Source: Hybos culiciformis
Taxonomy: Eukaryota; Arthropoda; Insecta; Diptera; Hybotidae
Assembly: GCA_964007475.1 (NCBI GenBank)
Contig: OZ023274.1
Location: 90,543,213 to 90,607,212 of the forward strand
Direction: 5' to 3'
DNA: 64,000 nucleotides
Made by a program: the position numbers and the translations under genes. Positions within the stretch are counted from its first letter, which is position 1. Each line of letters opens with the position of its first letter. Of the stretch, positions 33,182-45,100 are shown in pieces. The notes under the pieces are model-generated. The model was not told where the DNA came from. It ran no database searches and saw only the letters and a list, made by a program, of their open reading frames with translations.

Positions 33182-33286
33182 AGGATCATTATGTTGCTCT
33201 GTCAAACTTACAAAGTTTAAGTTCTCAGTGTTTGCAGAGTGGTAACGAACCTGATCTTTAGGAAATCTTAACTTGATATCGTACAA
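33182..33286 (-). CDS. Possible single coding exon, minus strand, unknown protein
   Basis: A 35-codon frame starts at an ATG (33286-33284) and ends exactly at a strong donor, GTAAGTAC, in phase 0. The peptide has mixed composition (KLRFPKDQVRYHSANTENL then NFVSLTEQHNDP), unlike the F/I/N/K-rich noise frames around it. No polypyrimidine acceptor is clear upstream, so if real it is a first exon. No partner exon was found to its left, where the truncated LINE and gene 1 lie. It may be an orphan exon, part of an unannotated gene or chance. Confidence 0.25.
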
Positions 33287-34309
33287 AATTTTTTGTTCCT
33301 TTTTGATATTTTTATTTCATATTAATAAAATACTTTCAAAATATTGATAATTATCAATTGATAAAATGCAAAAAAAAAATGATGTATGAAATTGATAATC
33401 TTTTTAGTATCGTTAATCAATGGTTCGATTGAATTATGCTTATTTTATTTATAATATAGAGTTGTTTTTTCGTTTCGTGATATCTTCTAGTTCATGGTTT
33501 CTAATTTAATAAGTCATCTTAACAATATTTATAACACAAATTATAATATAATACATACATAATAATTTTAATATCATAATTTCTATTTATATTTTACTCT
33601 CAATTATTTCTTACATCATTGAGTTTTATTTTTTTTTTAAATAATTGTACCCTTTTCTCTTGAATATTTTCCTAATTCTAATTTTCTTGTCAACATTATT
33701 TATTAATTTTCTTATCATTATTTTATTACCATAAAATCAATTATTTATATATTTCATAGACTCTATTATATAAAATTTTATTCCCCTAGAATTAAGTTTA
33801 TGCATAGTTCTATTGTGTATTCGTACACTTAATTAAGAAATTTTATCTGAATAATATTTTCTATTAAAACTCGAACTCAAAATCTTATTCAAGTTCAAAA
33901 GTTTGTATTTGCCAAAAAATATAATGTGAGAAAAGAGTCTGTTTTGTGGTTGAAAAATATATCAAAATCAGTTTTTCTCAACTTTTATTAACATTGTTTT
34001 AAAATTTACTAAATTTTGAATTTACTGTGAAATTGGTTAAAATAGTTACACATATAATTCATACATTACTTTATCAGAATAGTCTCAACATATTCATAAC
34101 TGGTCTTTTTTATAAAATAAGTTTCAAAAATTTTCAGAACTACTTCTTTTTCATATAAAATTACATGAAAATTACTGCTTCTTTTAAAAATTCAAAAATA
34201 ATTGTTTCGCGATTTGGCGGTCAAATACATTTTCTTAAAATCAAATATAATGGTGAAGATATACTTTTGATTCTAGGAGACTTAAATTATAAAAAAGCTA
34301 AAATTGTGA
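33287..34309. other. Intergenic AT-rich spacer between the phospholipase genes
   Basis: No exon, repeat boundary or RNA gene recognised. Confidence 0.5.
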
Positions 34310-34317
34310 TATAAAAG
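34310..34317 (+). promoter_or_regulatory. Candidate TATA box of phospholipase A2 gene 2
   Basis: TATAAAAG lies 78 bases before the ATG. An initiator-like TTCATG has its A at 34338, 28 bases downstream, the usual spacing. This would give a ~50-base 5' UTR. Confidence 0.4.
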
Positions 34318-34387
34318 CCTAGTCAATTTTATTTTTCATGCTATTTTTATAAATTTGCTTGAATTAAAAAAAAATGCTTATTCTAGA

Positions 34388-35711
34388 ATGACAATTCCTA
34401 ATATACTTTTAATTTCGCTGCTTTTAGGAATGTATGTAATAGAAATAATTTCTGAACAACCTGAAGATTCAGGAATGGAAAGAATATCCGTAATAGTAAG
34501 TTCAATTAAAAATTCAATATGACTACATAAAGAAAATTATTTATAAATTTATTCTATTAGTCTTCATTATATTCTTATGTCAATTAATCCTGCACAATTT
34601 TCCTCAAGTTACTGCTTATCCACCTTATCTATCAGTTTTCAGCCCTACGGAAAATAGTCTTGAAGAAATAACCGATTTATTTTTTGTTCAGGTTCCTGGA
34701 ACAAAATGGTGTGGTCCTGGTAATATTTCAGAAGATAATAATTCATTAGGATATTTCAATAATACGGATGATTGCTGTCGAGCTCATGATAGGTGTGACG
34801 ACCTAATTGAAGCTGGAAAGAAAAAACATGGCTTGTTAAATGATTCATGGTTTACAAAGTAGGTATTAGTCTGTAATCTTTTTTAAAAATAAAATTAAAA
34901 TAAATAATAATACTAGATTGAGTTGTCAATGTGATCTAGCGTTTCGTAGCTGCTTGCATAAAGTAAATAGCATTGTATCTAACATTATTGGAAAAGAATA
35001 CTTCACATTTGAATCAGAGTGCTTCAAGAACGCATATCCGATTGTCAAATGCTTAAATTATGATACATTGTAAGTACAAAAGAATTTCTGATTATATCAA
35101 AACGTAAAGCCTGATTTGTTTAGATTTTTTTTAATTACAAAAACAAACTTTTTAATCCTTCTTTCACTGATATTTATTTTTAATTGCTATATATATCATA
35201 TTTTTTTTTTGTAGTAATTTTTATCGTTTAAGTAGTGTTTTTTTCAATACTTTTATATAATTTGAAAAAATATTACATAAATATACCTTGTAAATCAAGA
35301 GTTTGAGAATTTTATATACCTACATCAAACAGTTATATTCTAATATAGTGTTTGATACACTAAATGACCAGATTATTGAAATAAATATTTCTTACCATTT
35401 GAACTGCTTCTGTTTTCAATTACTCAATTAACATAATTTTTTTTCTGTTTATATATAGAATTATTTGGAATCGATGTGATAAATATAAATATAATACTAC
35501 TGAATCAAAAGAATATCAGTGGTTTGATCTTCCCTGGTACAATTCTGGAGAAAGCAATGAACAATTAGACGTGGCAATGCCAAAGGCTAGAAGTAATAAC
35601 GTGCTTACTGAAAAAGAATATTTCAACCAAATGGCAATGGACAGAAAATTGTTGGGAGTACCAGAGAATAGTCCTAAAGTTAGATCTAGTGTTAATAGTG
35701 GAGTTTGGTAA
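34388..35711 (+). CDS. Secretory phospholipase A2, group III type (gene 2)
   Basis: Paralogue of the upstream gene. Exons are 34388-34495, 34692-34858, 34917-35069 and 35459-35711, with intron phases 0, 2 and 2. Exon 2 is 167 nt in both genes. The product is 226 residues. Residues 1-22 form a likely signal peptide (ILLISLLLGMYVIEIIS). The Ca2+ loop WCGPG is at 42-46 and CCRAHD at 64-69 with His68 and Asp69, so activity is expected. The YQWFD motif of gene 1 is here EYQWFD. The tail is longer than in gene 1 and ends in SSVNSGVW. Exon 1 diverges strongly from gene 1 while exons 2 and 3 match well. An alternative junction (34431 to 34643) also keeps frame and would replace the segment before WCGPG; the choice made here follows the phase-0 junction of gene 1. 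Confidence 0.92.
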
Positions 35712-35719
35712 TTCAAACA

Positions 35720-35753
35720 AATAAAACTTAAATATGAAATTGTTTTAAATAAA
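35720..35753 (+). terminator. Poly(A) signals of phospholipase A2 gene 2
   Basis: Two AATAAA hexamers at 35720-35725 and 35748-35753 begin 9 and 37 bases after the stop. The first is very close to the stop, so the second is the likelier signal. Confidence 0.55.
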
Positions 35754-36120
35754 TTAAAAGTTTATTTTTATTTCTGATATTTTCTATATAATAAATAATA
35801 GGTGAGCCCGAAATAATGTCGTATTTTTTTTTTTTGTCCTTGCGTTAAACGAAGAGGAAATATTTTTATATATAGTTTGAAAGATAAAGTTAAGATCTTA
35901 TACAAAATTATTTTTGGACTCAAGTCAAGTACATACTTACATATATAGAGACGAATAATTTTACAAAAATTTTAAATTCAAATGTTGATTTAATTATAGT
36001 CAATTTTTATCAAAAAACTGAATAGAACTCAGCACAAGGCTAATAAAATAGCAGATTGTAACTGAATAGCATTGCCAGCATTAGGATGCATCGAATTAAG
36101 TAAAATATTCTAATTTTTAA

Positions 36121-36176
36121 GTGGCTATTCCATGCAGCGAAGTATTTAGTGGCTATTCCATGCAGCCGAGTATTTA
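36121..36176. repeat. 28-bp tandem duplication
   Basis: GTGGCTATTCCATGCAGC followed by GAAGTATTTA is repeated head to tail with one change (GAA to CGA-type substitution). Two copies only. Confidence 0.85.
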
Positions 36177-39100
36177 CGAAAAACGTTCTTCTATAGTTCT
36201 ATAATTGAATTCACTACATATAAATTTTCAGTTATGAAAACTTCAGTTGAAATTATCTTTAATTAATTTGGTGCAATTTTGAAACTGGGTGATCAAAGTA
36301 AATTATGATTTTAATTTATACATTTTTTTTTGCGGTAGAATTTTAATATTTATATTTTTTTACAGTAAAAATAAAAATACTAATATTCAACGGAACTTGA
36401 TTCTAATTAACTTTAAGCAATTAATTAAGATTCATTGATTAAAAGGTTAATTTTTAGATTTAACTATAGTTCCGATTTATCACACAATAAACATTTTTTT
36501 GAGGTTGAATGTTGACGCACAATTACATTTGACATGCGAACTAAACCAAAATTAAACCATTCTTTTATTTGAAACTTGAAGAATAATCTTAGATTTGGTT
36601 TTAAAAGAAATTTTTTTGTACCTAAGAATTTATTTAATTTTTACAAAATAATTTTAATCTTTTAAATATTTTGAGAATTATGTTACAATAACAAGCTTTT
36701 GCTCTGTAAATTCATATTGAATTTCCTAGAAATTATTTTTATTATTATTATATGATGTTTTGTATTTGGGGAAAAGGATTATCATCAATAGCAGCTTTTC
36801 TTTACACAGTGTAGTCTCTTTGATCTTATTGTATATAATAAACTTGTTTGTATTAAATTTCATGCTTTATATTATTAGATGATTTTTATGTTTTGTACTT
36901 GTTTTTTGCTTGGTTTCTTAACACAAACATATTAATATAAAATTTAACTTTTACGAAATATGTACATATTTTTTTTTAAGGATAAAAAGTAATAAATGGG
37001 CGCCATTTGTCCGTTTCTCAATCAACAAATATGATTTATTATGTACACCTACCTACCTGGCGATCAGATATTACTTTAAAATTAAAAGGCAATTTTTTTT
37101 ATTTCTCTAACAATAATTTATAATTTGTTTTTTTTTGTAAGACAGATCCTTAATAGAAGATAATTGCTAATTTTTGAAAAATTTATACCTTCAGCTTTAA
37201 TTAAAAAAAAAAAAAAAGAAAAGAATTTTTGGAAAATTTACCACCCTAGTTGATAATTTTATTGCTGTTATTATCTTATTTGTATTTACGCACTGCTGCT
37301 GTTATTGGCCACGGTTAAAATTTCACCGAATTTTAAATTTTAAATGAATTTAGATTGGAATTAAATGAAAATTCTTAGTTTAAGTATACAAATGCATGTA
37401 ACAAAAGATGTAATGGGAAACTACTAGAAAATACTTGAATTTTATTATAAAAAAGATATTTTTTATTCTTATATTATTATCATCCTTATCCTTATAGCAA
37501 GGATAATTTCAAATGTACGTAAAAACGAACATAATCTTAGAGGAGAAAAATTTTTTGTGTGATTGAAGCACACATTAAAATTCACTGTAGGTGTGTTTAA
37601 CTATACAATAAGCTCCAGGACTTTTTTTTTTTAAAAACTTTTGAAAATAGACTCATATTAGCTTGTTATTTTGGATAATGACATCGTAGTTATTTTTTTT
37701 ATTAACCAAAAACATTATTTTTTTTAACAAAATCAGTATTTTTTTTTGTTGTTTTTCAAATTGGAAGGGAAAATTTAATGATTTTTGCCTTGTTTATAAA
37801 ATTTCATTGAGTGGAAAATGAAAAATACATTTTTTTTTTCTATTTTAATGAAGAAGTCCTTATTTTTATTTTCATAAAAATTTTCTCTCTTTTTTTTCCG
37901 ATTATTATATTATTATTATTATTTTTATTATTATGATTTAACGGAGATTATCCTTGTTATTTTTTATTATCATTATTTCTCTTCTTTTATTTTATTTTTT
38001 TTCTGAATCCTATTTCTAATAGTAGGATTTGAAAAAAAAAAAAAATTAACTATGTAACAATATCATTATTATTGAATTTAGATTTGGATTATTATTTTTT
38101 TTTTTTTTTTTGTGAATATAGTATTGAAATAAAAACATACGGAAGAATAAAAAATTACAAATTAAATAAATAACCGGAATTTTATTTTATTTTTTTTTAA
38201 GCTGAAAATTTATGTATAGTACAATTGAGTCCCTTTTTTTTTGTAGGTTTCGTATTTAAATGGTTTGGTTTTGGTTTTTTGTAAGGGGAATTTTGAATTT
38301 GCAAACAAAACATAAACAAATTCTCGAAATTTTAAAAAAATGAAAAAAAAAAGAAGTTAATGAATGGAATTTAAAAAAATTGTTGAAGTTTGCAAAATAT
38401 TTCAATTATTATTTTGCTTTAGCGAGGCAATAACTTTTAAGTATCGTCGAACATTACAACTGAATAAAAATTGGATGATATGAATAAGTGTGAAACAGAG
38501 ATTGAGATACAAGGTTCTGGGTTTTGTATTTATACATGTAGAAAAATGCTACCAAGTTATATAAGAAATATTTTAACATATATAATTTAAATTCAACTCT
38601 GTAACCTGAGAAATTGAAACGGTTATATAGTACAAGGTTTTATAGTATACCTATAAGGTTTAACACGACACAAAAATCAGATTATGATAAAGAATACACA
38701 ACAAAATTTCTAACATATAAGAGTATTTAGAAAACAAAATCAAAATTTGATATTAAAACATTGAACAAATTTTTTTTAAAAATATTAAAATCATAATAAT
38801 AAAACAGTTTAATAAAAGTATAATAAGTTCATAATTAATAATATTAGTATTAATCGAGCCCCTTTATTTATTTATACAAACAGTATACAAATCAATGTAG
38901 GTAAGTTCGCCGTCGTTGACGTTATCATCGAATTCGCTGTGATTTATTTATTTATTTAGTTGACTCAAATATTTTATACAGTTATACGAAAACAATATAC
39001 GTATATAAATAAATAACTTTTTTTGTCACAGAAAATAGAGCTTGAAATTTTTATTGCTATAAATATCAAAAAAAAAAAAAAAAAATCTGATAGAATTTTC

Positions 39101-42100
39101 AATAGGAATTTTCAATAGGATAAGAAAAACTATGTTGTTCATTGTTTTTATATTTTCTGAAAATTAATGTTTCAGAAAATAATTCATTTGCTATAAATTT
39201 ATTTTATTCACAGTTCACACCACAATTGAAATTAATTTAATATTGATTATTTTCAATTTCTTATTTCAATTAAAAATTTATCAGTTTTGGACAGTTTTAT
39301 TAATTGATTTTTTTTCGATTTAATTTTTTCAACGAATCACCGGTAAAAAAATTAAGTTACAAGGTGAATTATTATGTAATATAAGCATTTAAAATATATA
39401 ACTCAAAGTGTCCATCGGTCGATCATTGCGTATAATGGTTGTTGTCAATTCTCATAATCCTAATCGAGTGCATTTCCAAGTTCTTATACTGATGCTTGTT
39501 TATATTACAGAGATATTATAATTATTATTTAAAAGCTTAGCTTTTTGATAACAACAATACACGGTTGTAAGCTAAGCGATTCGTTGGAGAAGTATTAAAT
39601 TGTTTGACGCTCACAAAGACAAAAATTTGATTGTAGCAAAACAATTTTTTTATTCCAAAAATAGTGATTTTGACAATTTAGTTCATATGATCGGTACTAA
39701 TATGCGTATAGTCAGATAACAAACTAAGTACTAAAGTATAATAAACTTCCAGGGCAAGAAGAAAAAAAGCAGGAAATTCTAGTATTACGATTGGTAACTA
39801 TATTTAAGTACGAATATAGATTATGTGATTGATTCCGATGTAAGTTTATTGTGAAATTGTTTTTGAATTTTTATCACTTACTTTACCAACACATTATTTA
39901 AAACTTTTTCTATAAATTAATTTTAAAATTATTTGATTATAGATTTTTATTTTATAAAATGTACATATATTTTTTGGAAACAACAAAATCCAATTGGTAC
40001 AATGACTTTGCAAATAAGTTTTAATGAAATTTATTAATTTTTACAGTGTAAAAATAATATTTTTAAAAGAAAACAAAATAAATAAATATGCCAAACATCT
40101 GTTTTATATCTCAGCATAATCTTAAATTTTTTTTTTTTTTTGGTAAAAACTATCTGTAACTCTTAACAGATAAATTTTTATAAAAATATTTTCAATTATT
40201 GAAGCGTAAAGAACAGTATATGGTACTGTTTGGTTTAGGAAAATTTCAACATCGATATAAACTCTTCGGTCAATCATACAAGAAATAATAAAATAAATTT
40301 ATTAAACCAATTGAACCGTAAATGAATCCTTGAATAAGAGTCTAACTGAAAAATTATTATTAGTTCAAGTGATTAATGATGTTTTTTTTTTGTATATATG
40401 AAATATATGAAAGATTTCAGTTTAAAAGTTTAAAAATATTTAGTATTGTTCATTTAGTTATGTTTCATTCAGAAGTGTATTTATGTAAAGTGAATTGATA
40501 AAATTCATTTATTATGGACTTACCAGATCCAGATGCTATACATATTTGAGGGTGAACATTTTTTTTTTAAACTACAATGATGAAAAATTCGTTTCTATAT
40601 TTATGGTGGTAAATATTCGCCTAAAAAATTTTTATTCGAAAATGAACAATTGTTTATTAAAATATGAAATTGCCAAATATAATTTGTGATTTTCCAAAAT
40701 TCTTATTTTCGCATTAACTTAAATGGTGGGCGATCTTTATTAAGGCTACTTCAATTTAGGTGCGGTAAATTAGACTTTCTTAAACGAATTTGTAATTGAA
40801 ATAATTTTTATAATATTATTAGGTTTTTATAAACATAATATCTGAATATTTTATTTTGCTTCAGAATCTTTGGTTCGATTCCTAAAAAAATACCAAAAGT
40901 TTTTTGTTATAATATATAAGTAAAACTCTTCGGTCTTACGATTTAGTACATATTTTAAATGCGATATGCTATCTGTGTTAATAAAACTTTGTCCACACAA
41001 ATCAAAAATATTTCAAAGAATTAATTTTCTTAACTTGTCATTTCATTTATCTGGCCCTGAAAATATGTATGTATCAATTTGGGCGAAAGGTAATTTAAAA
41101 TAATATATAAATATTTGTATATATATTATATACAAATTTATTAATTTTATTTTTATCTTTATGTTCAAAAAATTAATTTCTTTGGTTGATTTAGTCTTCA
41201 ATAAAGATTGATCACTTTATTTTTATTTTATTTTTTTTTTTAAGTATTTTATTATTTGAAGTATATATCCTTGGATTTATATTTTTTTTTTTGTAAACAT
41301 AAATTCCTTAAAATTACAATGTTTTAAATCTCCTACAAATTGATTTCAATGTCTGAAATATATATATATATATAAATATTTTTTTTTCCTGTTTTCCTTT
41401 TTTTTCAACTTGTTATTTTGTCTGTATCACAATTTTCCACAGAATATTGAAAATATATTAATTTTTCTGGCAAAAAAAAAAAAAAACAAGAAAACAAGAA
41501 AAAAATTTTCGCAGCAATTTATCTTTTGGTGGTTTTAGAAAGATTTACAATTTTATCTTGAAATTTTCACGTTACAAAGGTTTACAACTTTAAGATAAAG
41601 ATGGTGATATTATTTTTTTAGAAATTATACCGAAATGTATAGTGATGTATAATGCCAATGAAAATTAACCCAACAGTTTTCATTGTGATTTTTTTTTTTT
41701 TTTGAAATGATTTTGATTAAATTTTTAAACTACATTTGGTTATAATGACTAGCATAAAATAGTGAGTTTATTTTCATTTTCAGTAAAGCACACAAAAGAA
41801 ACAAAAAGCAATAATTGAGTTTTGTAAATAAATTTGCACCCTAAAAATTTATATTTTTTTATTACACCATGCGATAGAAAAGAAGATAATTAACTTTTCT
41901 AAGTGAAAATCTAAATCATTGTATACCCAATCGTTTTTTTTTATATAAACTTCATACTTTTATGACTAAGTTGGGAACATTTAGATGGATTTTGTCTGGG
42001 TAAATGATAAGAAGAAATTATTTTAATGTTAAATGTAAAGAATTGAAAGACAAAAAGTTAATTTTTAGATTGTATACGGAAACTTACTGTTTTTGGGACT

Positions 42101-45100
42101 TTGGTAAGTACAAATATTATAGGATTATACTTTTTTGTACTTAAATTGGAATTAAAAAAAGATACCTCGAACCCCATATAATAGTTATGTCAATTTAATT
42201 GATTAAGAGTACAAAACAATAAATTTAAAATTAGTTACACTTATTGGAAGTTTGTTGGAAAGATTTAAGTGGGGAAATTCTAGCCTGTATAACTATCTAA
42301 TTAAGCTGGGGCCTTATTTAACAAATCAAAGTCAATATAATTACTTAGAAAATAAGAAAAATTTTCGAATTATGAATATTTTTTTTTTATATTGGTGAGC
42401 CGCTATTAAATAAGCCATCAATTTTAAGTGTAGTATAAGTCGTAAAAAGACAATAATTTTGAAATAAATTTTTCAATATATTCAGCCCCTTCTGCTTCTG
42501 ATTTCTGAAAAACGTCAACTACATAAATTTTATATTTTCTTTTTCGAAATTAATAAATGGATTTTATGTTGACATTTTTTTTTTTTTTGCTAGTGCAAAA
42601 ACCATTTATTGTTTGTTCGTGTTCTCAGGCGACAATAAATCATTTTTCAGTTGATAGTGTTATTTTAAAGTAATATCCTTTAAAATGTCCTTAAATTATG
42701 GAAAAAGGATATTGAAGAAAAGTTATGATGGAATTTTAATTTCAAAAGAAAATATTATATACATACTTCAATTAAATTTTATATTGCCATTTTGGTGAAA
42801 TTTTTTGGTTTCTCAGCTTCAAAGTAAATGATAAATGTTGGTACATAATTTTTTGTTTTTATCAATATGAAAATAAAAAAATTCGCATAAACAATAACAT
42901 GCAACATGAATTGAGAATTGAGACTTGAAAGATCATAATGAATGGGGAAAACTATTTATAAAGTTTTCATTACCTAATTTTTATATATAGGTATATATTA
43001 ATAATATTGCTTCTTAACTTTGTTTGTAAATTAAATGAATAGAATAGAAAATTAAAAACTTATTAACTGAAACAATTTTCTTTTATTTACACTTAGATCT
43101 TAGCACTTATACTTTTTGAATGAAAACTGAAAACTACTAGAATTTATTTCGATTTTTTTCTTCATAAATTTCTTAACAATAATCCTAATCACTTTGGTTT
43201 TTAAAGAACCCTATTGAGTTCAAAAATGTTATTTTAAAATTTATAGCATAAAAGAATAAAATTTATTTATTTGGACACCTATAGTTTATTCTATATATAT
43301 ATATATATATACGGTATATGCACAAAATATATCTATGTACTATGTAGGTACACAAATATCCTGTTCTGAAGAAAAAAAAATATAAATTTTGTTATTCATC
43401 TATTATTTATTTTATTTTTCTTATTATTTTATTTTTTTTTTTAATGAAAAAGGTCAATACTAGTTAAAGAGATAAATTTTCATTTTACAGATAAAAGTGA
43501 TTTGAAAAAAAAAAAAAAAAATTTTAACTTTACCACATCTCATTAAGAAAAGGAAATTATATTTTCTTATTTTTTAACACTATGTGGAATTGTTTTTTTT
43601 TTCTTAATATTTTTTTAATTAATTAACTCGCGTTCATATTGACTTAATATATATGGGAGAAAGAAGTGAAGTTAAAAGACAAATTAAATTGATGAATTGA
43701 GAAGAAAAATTTTAAGATCTAATTATGCAACAATATTTAACATAATTTTGACTAACGGATACTTGAAATAACAAAGTTGATGAAGAAATTCTTGTATAAT
43801 TAAATTAAGAGCTTACTTAACTTTAAGAATCTAACATGCATATAAGAAACTCAGTTATATTGAAATCAACTAGAAATTGATAACTATACTAAGTTTTTTT
43901 TCTCGAATTATCAACAAAATTTTAATGTACTTTCAACAGTATACTGAAATATTAAATTTGTGCAAAGGTCGATAAGATTAAGATAATAGTAAATTGGGTT
44001 TAAATAACATAAAATATAATTTTGAAATATATACCTGAGGAATTAGTTACACTTTCAACTTAAATATACTTAATACTTAGGAAATTTAAAAAAAATATTG
44101 AAAATAATGCTGTTATATGTTTTTAAAACCTTCTTTTTTTCTTTTCGTGAGAACCTATTGATTTTTTAAATTAGGTAAATTAAAAAGAATATATGTACAT
44201 TAAATAAATACGATATTCTTAACATATACGCAAGCACATAAAGTACAATGAACGTTTATATACCTACATAAATATACATATTTGTACAGAAATGTTGTTA
44301 TTTTTGTTTTTTTTTTATTTTAATATTTACTAAAGAAAATAATAAACAATAAAATAGACATAAAATAATATTAAATTTTTTTTTTTAAATTGATTTTATT
44401 GTGAATGCTAAATAAATTTGTAAATAAATAATAGATATGTGTATACCATTATGAAGGAAACTCCCTTTTCCTGGGAAAATAAAAATATATATGTTATAAT
44501 TTTTTTTGTTTCTTATATATGTATGTATCTTTATGCTCAACACTCAAAGATAGATAATGCTGGTTGACACATTTGACCATATGTTTCAATTTAAATAATA
44601 TGAATGATATTTGAATTTATTTTAATACAATATATACAAACATGGTGCATACATACTTCTTTTATTATATTTTATACTTTTTAAATTAATTTTTTTCTTT
44701 AACTGGTTATATATTTTTTTTTTTTACTCTTCCGTATATGTATATATAATGTACATCTAATATGGAAAAATAAATTTTATTTTAAAGTGAAATATTAAAA
44801 GAAATTCATAATTTTGGCTCCTCCAATTGAAATTATGTTTGTACAAATTTTAAATTGTTACTTAGTTCAAGGCGAAAAAGAATTTAGTTACATTTATAGA
44901 AAATTAGATTCTAACGCTAGTAAATAACCAATGATTTGGTCTCCTGCTACAAATTTGCATTCAATATTCAAGTAGTACTTATATTCACAAAGTAAATCTT
45001 ATAAAAATGTATATTATTCCGTATTTTATTAATATTATTTAAACTATCCAATGAACCTTATGCAAAAAATAAAGTATATCTTTTTTGAGTCATTTTATGA

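Noticed and set aside
35516..35716. Minus-strand frame over the last phospholipase exon
   Set aside because: Antisense shadow of exon 4 of gene 2.
38880..38945. GC-richer patch with a GTAAGT near 38900
   Set aside because: Donor-like sequence but no supporting upstream frame or start; not called as an exon.
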